Positions 16,479 through 25,224 of a DNA stretch of 58,837 nt are shown here, one piece after another (position 1 is the first letter of the stretch; each line of letters opens with the position of its first letter). The translations under genes were made by a program, and so were the position numbers. The DNA comes from Trueperaceae bacterium (GTDB lineage Bacteria; Deinococcota; Deinococci; Deinococcales; Trueperaceae). The notes below the pieces were generated by a model, which was not told the DNA's origin, ran no database searches, and was given only the letters and a program-made list of their open reading frames with translations. The stretch covers positions 1 through 58,837 of the forward strand of contig REEJ01000185.1 in NCBI GenBank assembly GCA_007695125.1, read 5' to 3'.

Positions 16479-17459
16479 TCACGCGTCCGTCTCGTCGGCC
16501 TCGGCACGCCACACGCGCACCGTGCGGACGCGGCCCTCGACCGCGTCCGCGATCGCCACGAGGCCTCCGTCCGGACCGACCAGCGTCGCGCGACCGCTCC
16601 ACGACGCGCTCGGGCGTTTGCCGTCGCGCACGGCGCGTGCCAGTGCCTGGTCGAGCGACACGCGCGGGAACGGGAGCAGTCCGAGCGGATCGAGCGGCGC
16701 AGCCTCGGCCAGCGCAGCCAGCGGCACGGCCTGGGACAGCGAGGCTGCGCCGGCCGCCGTGCGCACCAGCCCCGCCAGGTGCGCGCCCACCCCCAGGGCG
16801 GCCCCGAGGTCGCGGGCGAACGCGCGCACGTAGGTGCCGGCCGCCACGCTCAGGCGGACCAGCGCCACCGGCGCGTCTGCGAGCGGTTCGGGCAACGCCA
16901 GGCCGAGGGCGCCCTCCGCGCCGTCCTCGCCAGCGGCTGCGGGACGCCAGCCGTCCGGCGCCGGCAGCAGCGCCCGGGCGCGCGGCGCGCCGGGTGGCAG
17001 CAGCGTCAGGAGCTCGAGCGCCTGGTACGTGGCCGGCCTGGGAGGCAGATCGAGCGGCGCGCCGCGGCGCGCCGCCGCATAGGCGCGCTCGCCCCCCTGC
17101 TGCACGGCGGAGTACGCCGGTGGGCGTTGCTCGCTCAGCGCCAGGAAGGCAGGGAACGTGGCGCGGATGGCGGCCTCGTCGACGTGACCGGCGTCGCCCT
17201 GGGCGACGATCGGCCCCTCGGCGTCGAGCGTCGCGGTGTCCACGCCGAGCGCCACCCAGGCCAGGTAGTGCTTCTGTGCCCCGGAGACGAACGGGGCGAG
17301 CTTCGTCGCCTCGTCGGCGAGGACGACGAGGACACCCGTCGCGAGCGGGTCGAGGGTGCCGGCGTGGCCGACGCGGCGCGTGCCGAGCGCGCGGCGGGCG
17401 CGCGCGACCACGTCGTGCGAGGTGAGACCGAGCGGCTTGTCGACGGCGAAGATGCGCAC
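16479..17459 (-). CDS. truB: tRNA pseudouridine-55 synthase TruB
   Basis: A 326-residue enzyme that makes pseudouridine 55 in the T-loop of tRNAs. The catalytic motif GTRRVGHAGTLDPLATGVLV holds the nucleophilic Asp, with FAVDKPLGLTSHDVV at the start and KHYLAWVALGVDTATLDAEG after it. PPAYSAVQQGGERAYAAARRG and TYVRAFARDLGAALGVGAHL complete the family pattern. The C-terminal part is Ala/Gly rich with inserted residues around 150-190. The GTG at 17459 is supported by a TAGGCT box 6 nt upstream and no Shine-Dalgarno, so the mRNA is probably leaderless. Confidence 0.94.
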   Translation of the reverse strand: MRIFAVDKPLGLTSHDVVARARRALGTRRVGHAGTLDPLATGVLVVLADEATKLAPFVSGAQKHYLAWVALGVDTATLDAEGPIVAQGDAGHVDEAAIRATFPAFLALSEQRPPAYSAVQQGGERAYAAARRGAPLDLPPRPATYQALELLTLLPPGAPRARALLPAPDGWRPAAAGEDGAEGALGLALPEPLADAPVALVRLSVAAGTYVRAFARDLGAALGVGAHLAGLVRTAAGAASLSQAVPLAALAEAAPLDPLGLLPFPRVSLDQALARAVRDGKRPSASWSGRATLVGPDGGLVAIADAVEGRVRTVRVWRAEADETDA

Positions 17460-17465
17460 CGCGCC

Positions 17466-17471
17466 AGCCTA
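17466..17471 (-). promoter_or_regulatory. Leaderless -10 box TAGGCT for truB
   Basis: Minus-strand TAGGCT, 6 nt before the truB GTG. Confidence 0.62.
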
Positions 17472-17542
17472 GCAGGCGCGCGGCGGCGGGCCGTGGCGCC
17501 CTCCGTGACCATCGGCACACGACCCACGGCGCGCCCGGAGCT

Positions 17543-17548
17543 TACGGT
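17543..17548 (+). promoter_or_regulatory. Leaderless -10 box TACGGT for natA-natB
   Basis: TACGGT, 6 nt before the ATG at 17555; no ribosome site. Confidence 0.6.
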
Positions 17549-17554
17549 GTTGGG

Positions 17555-18310
17555 ATGATCCACGTCACCGCCCTCACCAAACGCTTCGACGACGTGGCCG
17601 CCGTCGACGACGTCTCGTTCCAGGTCGCCGCCGGCGAGGTCTTCGGTCTCCTCGGCCCGAACGGCGCCGGCAAGACCACCACGTTGCGCATACTCGCCAC
17701 CTTGCTGAAGGCCGACTCGGGCGATGCCGTCGTCGCCGGCTTCGACGTCGCGCGCGAGCCGGAGTCGGTGCGCCGCACCATCGGTGTCGTGAACGGCGGC
17801 ATGGGCCTCTACGACCGCCTGACGGGGCGCGAGATCCTGCACTACTTCGGGCGGATGTACGACCTCTCGAAGCCGGCGATCGAGCGCCGCATCGCCGAGC
17901 TCGACGACCTGCTCACGCTCGGCGACGCGCTGTCGAAGCGCGCCGGCACGTTCTCGACCGGCATGAAGCAGAAGATCGTCATCGCCCGCGCGGTCCTCCA
18001 CGACCCACGGGTGATCTTCTTCGACGAGGTCACCTCGGGCCTCGACGTGATGGCCCGCCGGGCGGTGCTCGACGTCGTCAAGGCCTACCCGAGCACGGAG
18101 CGGGCGGTGGTGTACTCGACGCACGTCATGAGCGAGGTCGAGGAGCTGTGCGACCGCGCGGCCGTCCTCTACCGCGGCAAGCTCGTGGCCGACGGCACCG
18201 TCGAAGAGCTGATCCGTGACGGCGGCGAGGACTCGCTGGAGCGCTCGTTCTTCGCGCTCGTCGAGCGCTCGGGGCTCGTGGACGCCGACGGCGCGGCGGT
18301 GGCGGCATGA
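17555..18310 (+). CDS. natA: ABC exporter ATP-binding protein, NatA type
   Basis: A 251-residue ABC ATPase with Walker A LLGPNGAGKTTTLR, signature FSTGMKQKIVIARAV, Walker B RVIFFDEVTSGLD and H-loop VVYSTHVMSEVEEL. The GMGLYDRLTGREILHYFGRM segment and STGMKQK signature are typical of NatA-like ATPases. In Bacillus NatAB exports sodium; related pairs export antibiotics or other small molecules, so the substrate is uncertain. It overlaps natB by 4 nt. Confidence 0.88.
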   Translation: MIHVTALTKRFDDVAAVDDVSFQVAAGEVFGLLGPNGAGKTTTLRILATLLKADSGDAVVAGFDVAREPESVRRTIGVVNGGMGLYDRLTGREILHYFGRMYDLSKPAIERRIAELDDLLTLGDALSKRAGTFSTGMKQKIVIARAVLHDPRVIFFDEVTSGLDVMARRAVLDVVKAYPSTERAVVYSTHVMSEVEELCDRAAVLYRGKLVADGTVEELIRDGGEDSLERSFFALVERSGLVDADGAAVAA

Positions 18311-19533
18311 GGGCTCGCATGGTCCGCCGCATCGCGGCCAAGGAGATCCTGTCGACGCTGCGCGACACGCGCGCGATCGTGTCGAACCTGCTCATCCCGC
18401 TGCTGCTGCTGCCGGTGATCATGCTCGGCCTCCCCTTCCTGCTCGGCGGCCTGTTCCAGCGCGAGGCGACGACGGTCACGCCGCTCGGCATCCAAGGGTT
18501 GGAGCACGCTCCGGCGGAACTCGTCGCCCTCATCGAAGGCCAGAACGCCGTCCTGGAGAGCGTCGACGACCCCGAGGCGGCGGTGCGCGACGACACCTAC
18601 CCCGCCGCCATCGTCATCCCCGCGGGGTTGGCCGAGGCGCTCGCCGCGGGTGAGTCGGCCGCGCTGACGGTGTACCGGAAGATGGGCAACCTGCGCTCCG
18701 AGCTCAACGCCGGCAAGCTCGAGTCGGCCGTCGCCGCGTACCGACAGGAGGTGGTGGCGGAACGGCTCGCGGCCGTGGGGGTCGATCCGTCGGTGCTCGA
18801 ACCGCTGCGGGTGGAGACGCGCGACGCGAGCACCGAGGCGGAGCGCTCCAGCGGGCAGCTCGCCTGGCTCATCCCCTTCTTCATCGCCATCTGGACGCTC
18901 ACCGGCGGCCAGATGGCCGCCATCGACGCGACCGCTGGCGAGAAGGAGCGCGGCACGCTCGAGGTGCTCCTGGTGGCGCCGGTGCGCCGCGCCGAGGTGG
19001 TGGTCGGGAAGTTCCTGGCGACCACGCTCTTCGGGTTGTGGGCGGCGGTGATGGCGATCGTCGGCTTCGTGGTCGGGGGGTTGCTGCTGCGCGGCGCGTT
19101 CCTCCCCGGCCTGGGCGCCGGCGCGGCCGAGATGGTGTCCGTGATGGGCGGTCAGCTGAGCGTGACGCCGACGATGGTGGTGCTGCTGGTCGTGTCGGCG
19201 GTGTTGTTGGCGAGCCTGATCTCCGCCCTGCTGATCAGCGTGACGCTGTTCGCACGCTCGTTCAAGGAGGCGCAGTCGTATGTGGCGCCGCTGTCGTTCC
19301 TGTTGATCCTGCCGGCGATCTCGCTGCAGTTCCGCGACCTGATCGGCGCCGGCGACGCCCTCTACTGGGTCCCGATGCTCAACGCCATGGTGCTGATGGA
19401 CGACGTCGTGAAGGGCGCCGCGACGGCGCAGGGCATCGCGATCACGTGGCTCTCCTTGAGCGTCGCGGTGGTGGCGCTGTTGGCCTTCGCGTACCGCAGC
19501 TTCCAGCGCGAGGACGTGCTGTTCAGGACGTGA
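18307..19533 (+). CDS. natB: ABC exporter permease, NatB type
   Basis: A 408-residue ABC-2 membrane protein. One N-terminal helix (NLLIPLLLLPVIMLGLPFLL) is followed by an external domain of about 140 residues. Five or more helices then begin at LIPFFIAIWTLTGGQ (residue ~195). The cytoplasmic loop GEKERGTLEVLLVAPVRRAE is the hallmark of NatB/ABC-2 type permeases. It is translated together with natA (ATGA overlap) and forms the export channel. A strong hairpin follows the stop. Confidence 0.88.
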   Translation: MRARMVRRIAAKEILSTLRDTRAIVSNLLIPLLLLPVIMLGLPFLLGGLFQREATTVTPLGIQGLEHAPAELVALIEGQNAVLESVDDPEAAVRDDTYPAAIVIPAGLAEALAAGESAALTVYRKMGNLRSELNAGKLESAVAAYRQEVVAERLAAVGVDPSVLEPLRVETRDASTEAERSSGQLAWLIPFFIAIWTLTGGQMAAIDATAGEKERGTLEVLLVAPVRRAEVVVGKFLATTLFGLWAAVMAIVGFVVGGLLLRGAFLPGLGAGAAEMVSVMGGQLSVTPTMVVLLVVSAVLLASLISALLISVTLFARSFKEAQSYVAPLSFLLILPAISLQFRDLIGAGDALYWVPMLNAMVLMDDVVKGAATAQGIAITWLSLSVAVVALLAFAYRSFQREDVLFRT

Positions 19534-19535
19534 TG

Positions 19536-19563
19536 GGCCGGGCCCGCCGCGGCGGCCTCGGCC
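19536..19563. terminator. Bidirectional terminator between natB and malQ
   Basis: A 28-nt inverted repeat that pairs along its length with one mismatch and one G-T pair, placed between convergent stops. Confidence 0.6.
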
Positions 19564-19570
19564 AGCGGCC

Positions 19571-21127
19571 TCAGCCTGCGTCCTCGACGTCGCTCCCCGT
19601 CACCGACTGCCGGTACGGCGTGTCGACCGCGCCCGCGCCCGGCAAGCGGCCGTACAGCTCGGCGATCTCGCGCAGCTGCGGAGCCAACCAGTACGGCAGC
19701 ATCTCCCACGTGAAGCGCCAGGTCCAGTTGCCGGCGGCCACGCCGGGCGTGTTCATGCGCGCCTCGCTGCCCAGTCCGAGCAGGTCTTGGAGCGGCGCCA
19801 CGGCGGTGTCCGCGACCGAGGCGGAGGCCAGCCGCCAGAACTCCCACGCCACATTGGCGTCGTCGCGCGCCAGGTAGCGGCGCACGAAGTCGCGCTCGAC
19901 CTCCGGCGCCTGGGCGTACCAGCCCGTGGTGGTGTCGTTGTCGTGGGTGCCGGTATAGACCACGCTGTTGGAGCGGTAGTTGTGGGGCAGGTAGGGGTCG
20001 TCGGAGCCGCCGGCGAAGGCGAACTGCAGCACCTGCATGCCCGGCAGGTCGTTGCCGTCGCGCAACGCCTCGACGTCGGGCGTGATCACACCCAGGTCCT
20101 CCGCGATGATGGGCAGCTCGCCCAAGCCCTCGCGGATGGCATCGAAGAAGGGCTGGCCGGGTCCCTTCACCCAACGCCCCTCGACGGCGGTGGGCTCGCT
20201 GGCCGGGATCTCCCAGTACGCGGCGAAGCCGCGGAAGTGGTCGATGCGCATGACGTCGACGAAGTGCAGCGTGGAGCGGATCCGCTCGAGCCACCACGCG
20301 AAGTCCGTGTCACGCATGCGCTTCCAGCGGTAGAGCGGGTTGCCCCAGCGTTGTCCGGTGGCCGAGAAGTAGTCCGGCGGCACCCCCGCGACGACCGTCG
20401 GGACGCCCTGCTCGTCGAGGTAGAAGAGCTCGCGGTTGGCCCAGGTATCGGCGGAGTCGTAAGCGACGAAGATCGGCAGGTCGCCGATGATGCCGACGCC
20501 GTTCGCGCTGGCGTACGAGCGCACCTGCGCCCAGTGCTGGTCGAACCAGAACTGCCACAGCGCCTGGCGCGTGATGGCCTCGTCCAGGCGTTCGCGCGCC
20601 TCGGCCAACGCCGCCGGATCGCGGTCGCGCACACTGGCGGGCCAGCCGTCCCACGAGCGCCCGCCGTGCTCCTCCTTGAGCGCCATGAACAGCGCGTAGT
20701 CGTCGAGCCAGGCGGAACTCCGTGCGCGGTACGCGTCGAACTCGGCGCGCGACTCCGGCGAGGCGTCCGCGACGAAGCGCCCAGCCGCGCGCGTCAAGCG
20801 GTCGAGTTTGAAGGCGATGACCGGTCCGTAGTCCACCCGCTCGTCGTCGAACACGGCGCCGGTGAGGTCGTCGTCGCCGAGCCAACCAGCGCGCTGCAGC
20901 CGCTCGAGCGAGATCAGGTAGGGGTTCCCAGCGAAGGCGGAGAAGCACTGGTAAGGGCTGTCGCCGTAGCCCGTCGGGCCGAGCGGCATCACCTGCCAGG
21001 CGCGCTGGCCGGCCTCCGCGAGCAGGTCGATCCAGCGCTCGGCGTGCGAGCCGAGCTCACCGATGCCGTACGGGCCGGGGAGCGAGGTGGGGTGGAGCAA
21101 GACGCCGGAGCTTCGGGGGAACGGCAT
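19571..21127 (-). CDS. malQ: 4-alpha-glucanotransferase (amylomaltase)
   Basis: A 518-residue GH77 amylomaltase that transfers alpha-1,4-glucan segments and releases glucose during maltodextrin or glycogen turnover. Recognisable blocks are RSSGVLLHPTSLPGPYGIGE at the start, PLGPTGYGDSPYQCFSAFAG, FVDVMRIDHFRGFAAYWEIP (nucleophile Asp within this region), the acid/base Glu in PIIAEDLGVITPDVEALRDG and YTGTHDNDTTTGW. The length fits Thermus-type amylomaltase. GGAGG precedes the ATG. It lies 33 nt after the permease gene 21161-22093 on the same strand and may be cotranscribed with it. Confidence 0.95.
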   Translation of the reverse strand: MPFPRSSGVLLHPTSLPGPYGIGELGSHAERWIDLLAEAGQRAWQVMPLGPTGYGDSPYQCFSAFAGNPYLISLERLQRAGWLGDDDLTGAVFDDERVDYGPVIAFKLDRLTRAAGRFVADASPESRAEFDAYRARSSAWLDDYALFMALKEEHGGRSWDGWPASVRDRDPAALAEARERLDEAITRQALWQFWFDQHWAQVRSYASANGVGIIGDLPIFVAYDSADTWANRELFYLDEQGVPTVVAGVPPDYFSATGQRWGNPLYRWKRMRDTDFAWWLERIRSTLHFVDVMRIDHFRGFAAYWEIPASEPTAVEGRWVKGPGQPFFDAIREGLGELPIIAEDLGVITPDVEALRDGNDLPGMQVLQFAFAGGSDDPYLPHNYRSNSVVYTGTHDNDTTTGWYAQAPEVERDFVRRYLARDDANVAWEFWRLASASVADTAVAPLQDLLGLGSEARMNTPGVAAGNWTWRFTWEMLPYWLAPQLREIAELYGRLPGAGAVDTPYRQSVTGSDVEDAG

Positions 21128-21160
21128 GGGGCCTCCAGGGGGGCGTGTCGAGGAGCGTGG

Positions 21161-22093
21161 TCAGGACTTCGTGAACGGCTTGCCGATCGCCTTGGGGGCG
21201 ACGGAGCGACCCACGAAGCCGGCGAGCACGATCATGGTGAGGATGAACGGCAGGCTCTGCACCACCGTGGGCGGCAGCAGCGCGGTGCCGCCGAGCTGCG
21301 TCTCGAGCGCTTGGAAGGCACCGAACAGCAAGGTGGCGCCCAGCACCCCCAGCGGGTGCCACTTCCCGAAGATCAGCGCGGCGAGCGCGATGAAGCCGCG
21401 GCCGCCCGACATCTCGGTGATGAACTGGTTGAAGGCGCCGATCGACAGGTAGGCGCCGCCGAGGGCCGCCAGGACGCCCGACAGCATCACCCCGATGTAG
21501 CGCATGCGCGTCACCGAGATGCCCACCGAGTCGGCGGCCTCGGGGTGCTCGCCGACCGCGCGCAGCCGCAGGCCGAACGGGGTGCGGAACACCACGAACC
21601 ACACGATCGGCACCAACGCGAACGCGAGGTACACCAGCGGGCTGAACGTGAACGGGCCGACCGACCACAGCGGCAACCGGTTGGTGATCGTGCCGCTGGT
21701 CGTGTTGTTGCCGAACAGGCCGGTGAGGATGACGGCCGGGACGCCGATCGCCATCAGGTTGATGGCGACGGCGCTGATGATCTGGTCGGCCTTGTAGCGG
21801 ATCGACACGACCGCGTGGATGCCGCCCACCAACGCGCCGACCGCCATCGCCGCGAGCAGACCCAGCCAGGGCGCGTACCAGACGCTCGTGCCCGGCGCGT
21901 CGCGCACGTACGGGAGCTCGACGTAGTAGGTGACGAGCGCCGCCGTGAGCGCACCGAACAGCATGATGCCCTCGAGCGCGATGTTGACCACGCCCGAGCG
22001 CTCGCTGAACAGGCCGCCCAGGGCGGCGAGCAGCAGTGGCGTGGTGGCGCGCAGGGCCGACGCCACCAGTGTCAAGAGGACGATGGTCTCCAT
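21161..22093 (-). CDS. ABC transporter permease, nucleoside/BMP-family type (NupQ-like)
   Basis: A 310-residue permease of the branched-chain/ribose-like superfamily, closest in pattern to the second permease of basic-membrane-protein-dependent nucleoside importers (YufQ/NupQ). It has about eight to nine helices and conserved stretches LGGLFSERSGVVNIALEGIM, FRTPFGLRLRAVGEHPEAAD (cytoplasmic coupling loop) and GRGFIALAALIFGKWHPLGV. Its ATG overlaps the stop of the long permease upstream. No ATP-binding protein or BMP lipoprotein gene is adjacent, so these partners must be encoded elsewhere. Confidence 0.88.
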   Translation of the reverse strand: METIVLLTLVASALRATTPLLLAALGGLFSERSGVVNIALEGIMLFGALTAALVTYYVELPYVRDAPGTSVWYAPWLGLLAAMAVGALVGGIHAVVSIRYKADQIISAVAINLMAIGVPAVILTGLFGNNTTSGTITNRLPLWSVGPFTFSPLVYLAFALVPIVWFVVFRTPFGLRLRAVGEHPEAADSVGISVTRMRYIGVMLSGVLAALGGAYLSIGAFNQFITEMSGGRGFIALAALIFGKWHPLGVLGATLLFGAFQALETQLGGTALLPPTVVQSLPFILTMIVLAGFVGRSVAPKAIGKPFTKS

Positions 22094-24354
22094 CAGCCTC
22101 GCTCCTCCTTCGCGCCGGTCGGCGTCTGCCCGGGCGGTCCGCCGGGCGCATCGTCGGGTGGTCGCTCGGGCTTGCCGTCGCCGACCTCTGGGGGCAGGTC
22201 GCCGAGGGCCTTCGCGCGCCGCAGCGGGTTGGTCAGGCGCTCGGGCAGGAAGCCCTTGGCGGCGATGAACAGCACCACCAGCGCCAGGATCATCGACACC
22301 ACGTCGCGCGTCAGGTTGCTGAAGGTGATGTTGAGCAGCGAACCGCCGTTCTTGAGCACGCCGAACAGGAACGCCGCGAGGACGATGCCGACGGGACTGT
22401 TGCCGCCGAGGAGCGCCACCGCGATGCCGTCGAAGCCGTCGCCGGTGGGGATCGACTGCCGCAACGCGTAGTCCTCGAGGGCGCCACCGAGCACGTAATG
22501 CGTGGCGGTGAGCCCGGCCAGCGCACCGCTGATCGCCATGGCCATCACCGTGTTGCGGCGCAGGTTCGCGCCGCCGTACTCGGCCGCCTTGGGCGACAGT
22601 CCCGAGGCGCGCAGTTCGTACCCGAAGCGCGTGCGGAAGAGGAAGTAGTGCACGAACACGGCCGCCGCGATGGCGATGACGAACGAGGGGTTGAGGTTGC
22701 TCGGCGGGATCGCCACGGGCAAGGCTCGCCAGCCGAGCGCCGCGAGCGCGCCGTACGCGACGAGCGCCGAGCCAGCGGCCACGCCCAAGCGGGCGCGCGC
22801 CGCCGCGGGGCGCCGCAGGCGGTTCGCGACGACGAGCGCCGCCACGCCGAACAGGAGCGCTGCCGGCAGCGCGACGTCGACGGGTTTGATGTTCGTACCG
22901 GGCGTCTGGCGCAGGTCGATCCCGAACACCGCCGGCAAGCGTGGCAGCCGCGCCGTCTCCTGCAGCTCGTACGACTTGGGCTCCGAGCCCGGCACCTTGA
23001 ACGGCAGTTGCAGCACGTACGGGGCGTCACCGGGGCGCGGCTGCGACACGAACACGGCGCCGACCAGCACGCCGACGCCGACGAGCGCCAGCACCACGCG
23101 CGGCCCCCGCCCCAGCTGCCGCCGCAGCCACGGGACGAGGAGCGCCACGATCATCACGCCCACCACCACGCCGATGAGCTGGATCACCCGCACGGCCGGG
23201 GCTGCGAAGGTCGGGCTCGACGAGAGCATGAACAGCAGCAACGAGGCGGCCACGAAGTTCAGCAAGATGGTGTTGATGACCTCGTTGGCGCCGAACCGGG
23301 CCTTGAGCCACCCGGGCAGCGCACCCCACAGGCCGCCGCCGAGCGCCGCCGCGGCGACCGCGACGGGCAGCACCAACCAGGTCGGTCCCGGCATGTAGAG
23401 GCCGACGAACATCGTCGCGATCGCACCGAGCACCATCTGGCCCGGCGCGCCGATGTTGAACAGGCCGGCGCGGAAGCCGAAGCCGACCGCCAGGCCGGTG
23501 AAGATCAGCGGGGTGGCGAACGAGAGCGCGTCGGCGAACCCCTTGGCCGTGCCGAGCGACTCGGCGAACATCGTGTAGTACGCCAGCCAGAGCGTGTCGA
23601 GCCGACCTGCCAGCGCGATCAGCGGGCCCTCGAACTCGAAGGCGCTCGCCCGCGGCGTGGGCTGCATCACCAGGATCACCACGGCCGCCGCGGCCAACGC
23701 CAGCACGATCGACACGGCCGGGATCGCCATCGTCGCCAACGCCCGATCGAGCGGGCGGTTCACCGCGCGCACCATCCGCGCGCCCGCGACGATGGCGAAC
23801 AGCCCCGTCACGATCGTCAGGAACGCGGCCAGCCCCATGCCCGCACCGGTGTATGGCAGGCGCCTGATGATCAACCCACCCTCGCGCGCCCGCGCGACGG
23901 TCTCCTCGATGCTCAGGTCGGCCGGGTCGTCGACGATGGCCTGGAGGACGTCCACGTCGAAGGCCGGGCGCGGGCGCTCGACCGCGGCCCGCACGTCGTC
24001 GCGCACCGAGAGCACGCGCTGCGCGTCGACGGCGCTGGCGAAGCCCGCCAGCCCCCACGCCGTCGTCACCAGCAGCGTGGCGCCGGCCCCCAACCACAGC
24101 ACCTGCCGCGGCCGGTCGCGCAGCGCGCCAGCGCCGACGATCGTCGCCACGCCCAGGACCGACAGGAGCAGGACGACGCCCTGACCGGGCGCCTCGACGG
24201 GCGTGGTGCGCGTGGTGAAGTCGATGATGCGGTTCGGCAGCAGCATGACGGCGCTGCGGGCGCCGGTCTCGCGGTTGAGGGCCGCCCACGGCGCAAGAGC
24301 GAGGCTGAGCAGCGTGAGGAGGGCGAGCGCCACGACCGCCAGGCGTTCGGTCAC
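22093..24354 (-). CDS. Unusually long ABC transporter permease (NupP-like) with N-terminal and internal additions
   Basis: A 753-residue membrane protein, about twice the ~350 residues of ordinary NupP/YufP permeases. The family core appears from about residue 250: AESLGTAKGFADALSFATPL, GFRAGLFNIGAPGQMVLGAI, WLKARFGANEVINTILLNFV and later FRTRFGYELRASGLSPKAAE with GISGALAGL-type helices. Before this are some 240 extra residues with about five helices and a polar loop. An insert of roughly 150 residues splits the core (about residues 400-545) with its own helices and an external segment. A Pro-rich tail ends the protein. The GTG at 24354 has TAGGAT 6 nt upstream. It is coupled to the next permease. 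Confidence 0.82.
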   Translation of the reverse strand: MTERLAVVALALLTLLSLALAPWAALNRETGARSAVMLLPNRIIDFTTRTTPVEAPGQGVVLLLSVLGVATIVGAGALRDRPRQVLWLGAGATLLVTTAWGLAGFASAVDAQRVLSVRDDVRAAVERPRPAFDVDVLQAIVDDPADLSIEETVARAREGGLIIRRLPYTGAGMGLAAFLTIVTGLFAIVAGARMVRAVNRPLDRALATMAIPAVSIVLALAAAAVVILVMQPTPRASAFEFEGPLIALAGRLDTLWLAYYTMFAESLGTAKGFADALSFATPLIFTGLAVGFGFRAGLFNIGAPGQMVLGAIATMFVGLYMPGPTWLVLPVAVAAAALGGGLWGALPGWLKARFGANEVINTILLNFVAASLLLFMLSSSPTFAAPAVRVIQLIGVVVGVMIVALLVPWLRRQLGRGPRVVLALVGVGVLVGAVFVSQPRPGDAPYVLQLPFKVPGSEPKSYELQETARLPRLPAVFGIDLRQTPGTNIKPVDVALPAALLFGVAALVVANRLRRPAAARARLGVAAGSALVAYGALAALGWRALPVAIPPSNLNPSFVIAIAAAVFVHYFLFRTRFGYELRASGLSPKAAEYGGANLRRNTVMAMAISGALAGLTATHYVLGGALEDYALRQSIPTGDGFDGIAVALLGGNSPVGIVLAAFLFGVLKNGGSLLNITFSNLTRDVVSMILALVVLFIAAKGFLPERLTNPLRRAKALGDLPPEVGDGKPERPPDDAPGGPPGQTPTGAKEERG

Positions 24355-24360
24355 GACGGC

Positions 24361-24366
24361 ATCCTA
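24361..24366 (-). promoter_or_regulatory. Leaderless -10 box TAGGAT for the permease genes, sharing the kinase stop codon
   Basis: Minus-strand TAGGAT, 6 nt before the permease GTG. Its first three bases are the TAG stop of the upstream kinase gene. Confidence 0.58.
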
Positions 24367-25182
24367 CCAAGCGCCCGCGCTGGTCGACCCTGCGGCCCGG
24401 CGGAGCGCTGGCCGGACGTCACGCAGGGCGGCGAGCGCGGCGGCGCCGTCGGGCGGCCGATCGTCCGCCCGCTTCGCGAGCATGGCGCCCACGAGCGCGT
24501 CGAGCGGCTCCAGATCGGGGTCGAAGGCCGACGGGATGGCGGCCGGCGCGTCGCGGTGCTGCGTGACCACCTCGTCGACCGTCCCGCTGAACGGCACCTC
24601 GCCCGTGATGGCACCGTAGAGCATCACGCCCGCCGCGTAGACGTCCGATGCCGGGAGCGCCGGATCGCCGCGGGCCTGCTCCGGGCTGAGGTAGGCGATG
24701 GTGCCGACCAGCCCGGGGCGAGTGGCGGAGCGCAGCCGCACCGCCAGGTCGAAGTCGACCACGCGCACGTGACCACCAGCGTCGACGAGCACGTTCTCGG
24801 GCTTCACGTCGCGATGCACGATGCCGCGCCCGTGGAGGTACGCGAGCGCCGCCAGCAGCCCCTCGAAGGCGTCGAGGTAGGCCTCGCGACCGCGCGCCGT
24901 GCGCTGCCGCGCCAACAGCCGGCGGCCCGCCACGAAGGGCATCAGCAGGCCCGGCCGACCCAGCACCTCGACGACGCCGTCGACGCGGTTGACGTGCGGG
25001 TGGTCGAAGTCTCCTGCGATGGCGAACTCGTGCCGGGCGCGGGCGTGGTCACCGCCGGGCAGGAGCTTGAGGGCGCGCACGCGCACGCCATCCGAAGCGA
25101 GGTAGACGTGCGCGCTCGCTCCCCTACCGATCTCGCGGATCACCAGGTCGCCGTCAAGGAGGCGCGTGCCGATCAGGGCCAC
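24364..25182 (-). CDS. Cytoplasmic serine/threonine protein kinase (Hanks type)
   Basis: A 272-residue kinase consisting of the catalytic domain only, with no membrane helix or PASTA repeats. It has a glycine loop IGRGASAHVYLA (residue ~18), catalytic Lys39 (ALKLLP), HRDVKPEN with Asp125, a metal-binding DFD (143-145) in place of the usual DFG, and GTIAYLSPEQA at the activation end. All residues needed for activity except the DFG glycine are present, so it is probably active. The GTG start has TAGGAT 6 nt upstream. It lies 42 nt downstream of the DUF58 gene and just before the permeases; a link to either is unproven. Confidence 0.9.
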   Translation of the reverse strand: MALIGTRLLDGDLVIREIGRGASAHVYLASDGVRVRALKLLPGGDHARARHEFAIAGDFDHPHVNRVDGVVEVLGRPGLLMPFVAGRRLLARQRTARGREAYLDAFEGLLAALAYLHGRGIVHRDVKPENVLVDAGGHVRVVDFDLAVRLRSATRPGLVGTIAYLSPEQARGDPALPASDVYAAGVMLYGAITGEVPFSGTVDEVVTQHRDAPAAIPSAFDPDLEPLDALVGAMLAKRADDRPPDGAAALAALRDVRPALRRAAGSTSAGAW

Positions 25183-25188
25183 GCCGCC

Positions 25189-25194
25189 ATCCTA
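25189..25194 (-). promoter_or_regulatory. Leaderless -10 box TAGGAT for the Ser/Thr kinase
   Basis: Minus-strand TAGGAT, 6 nt before the kinase GTG; no ribosome site. Confidence 0.6.
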
Positions 25195-25224
25195 TGTCAG
25201 AGGCGGCGCCAGCGCGCGTGCGCC

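Noticed and set aside
19787-22471. A 2.7-kb stop-free frame on the plus strand
   Set aside because: Antisense to malQ and the nucleoside-type permease genes, with biased low-complexity composition and no recognisable motif.
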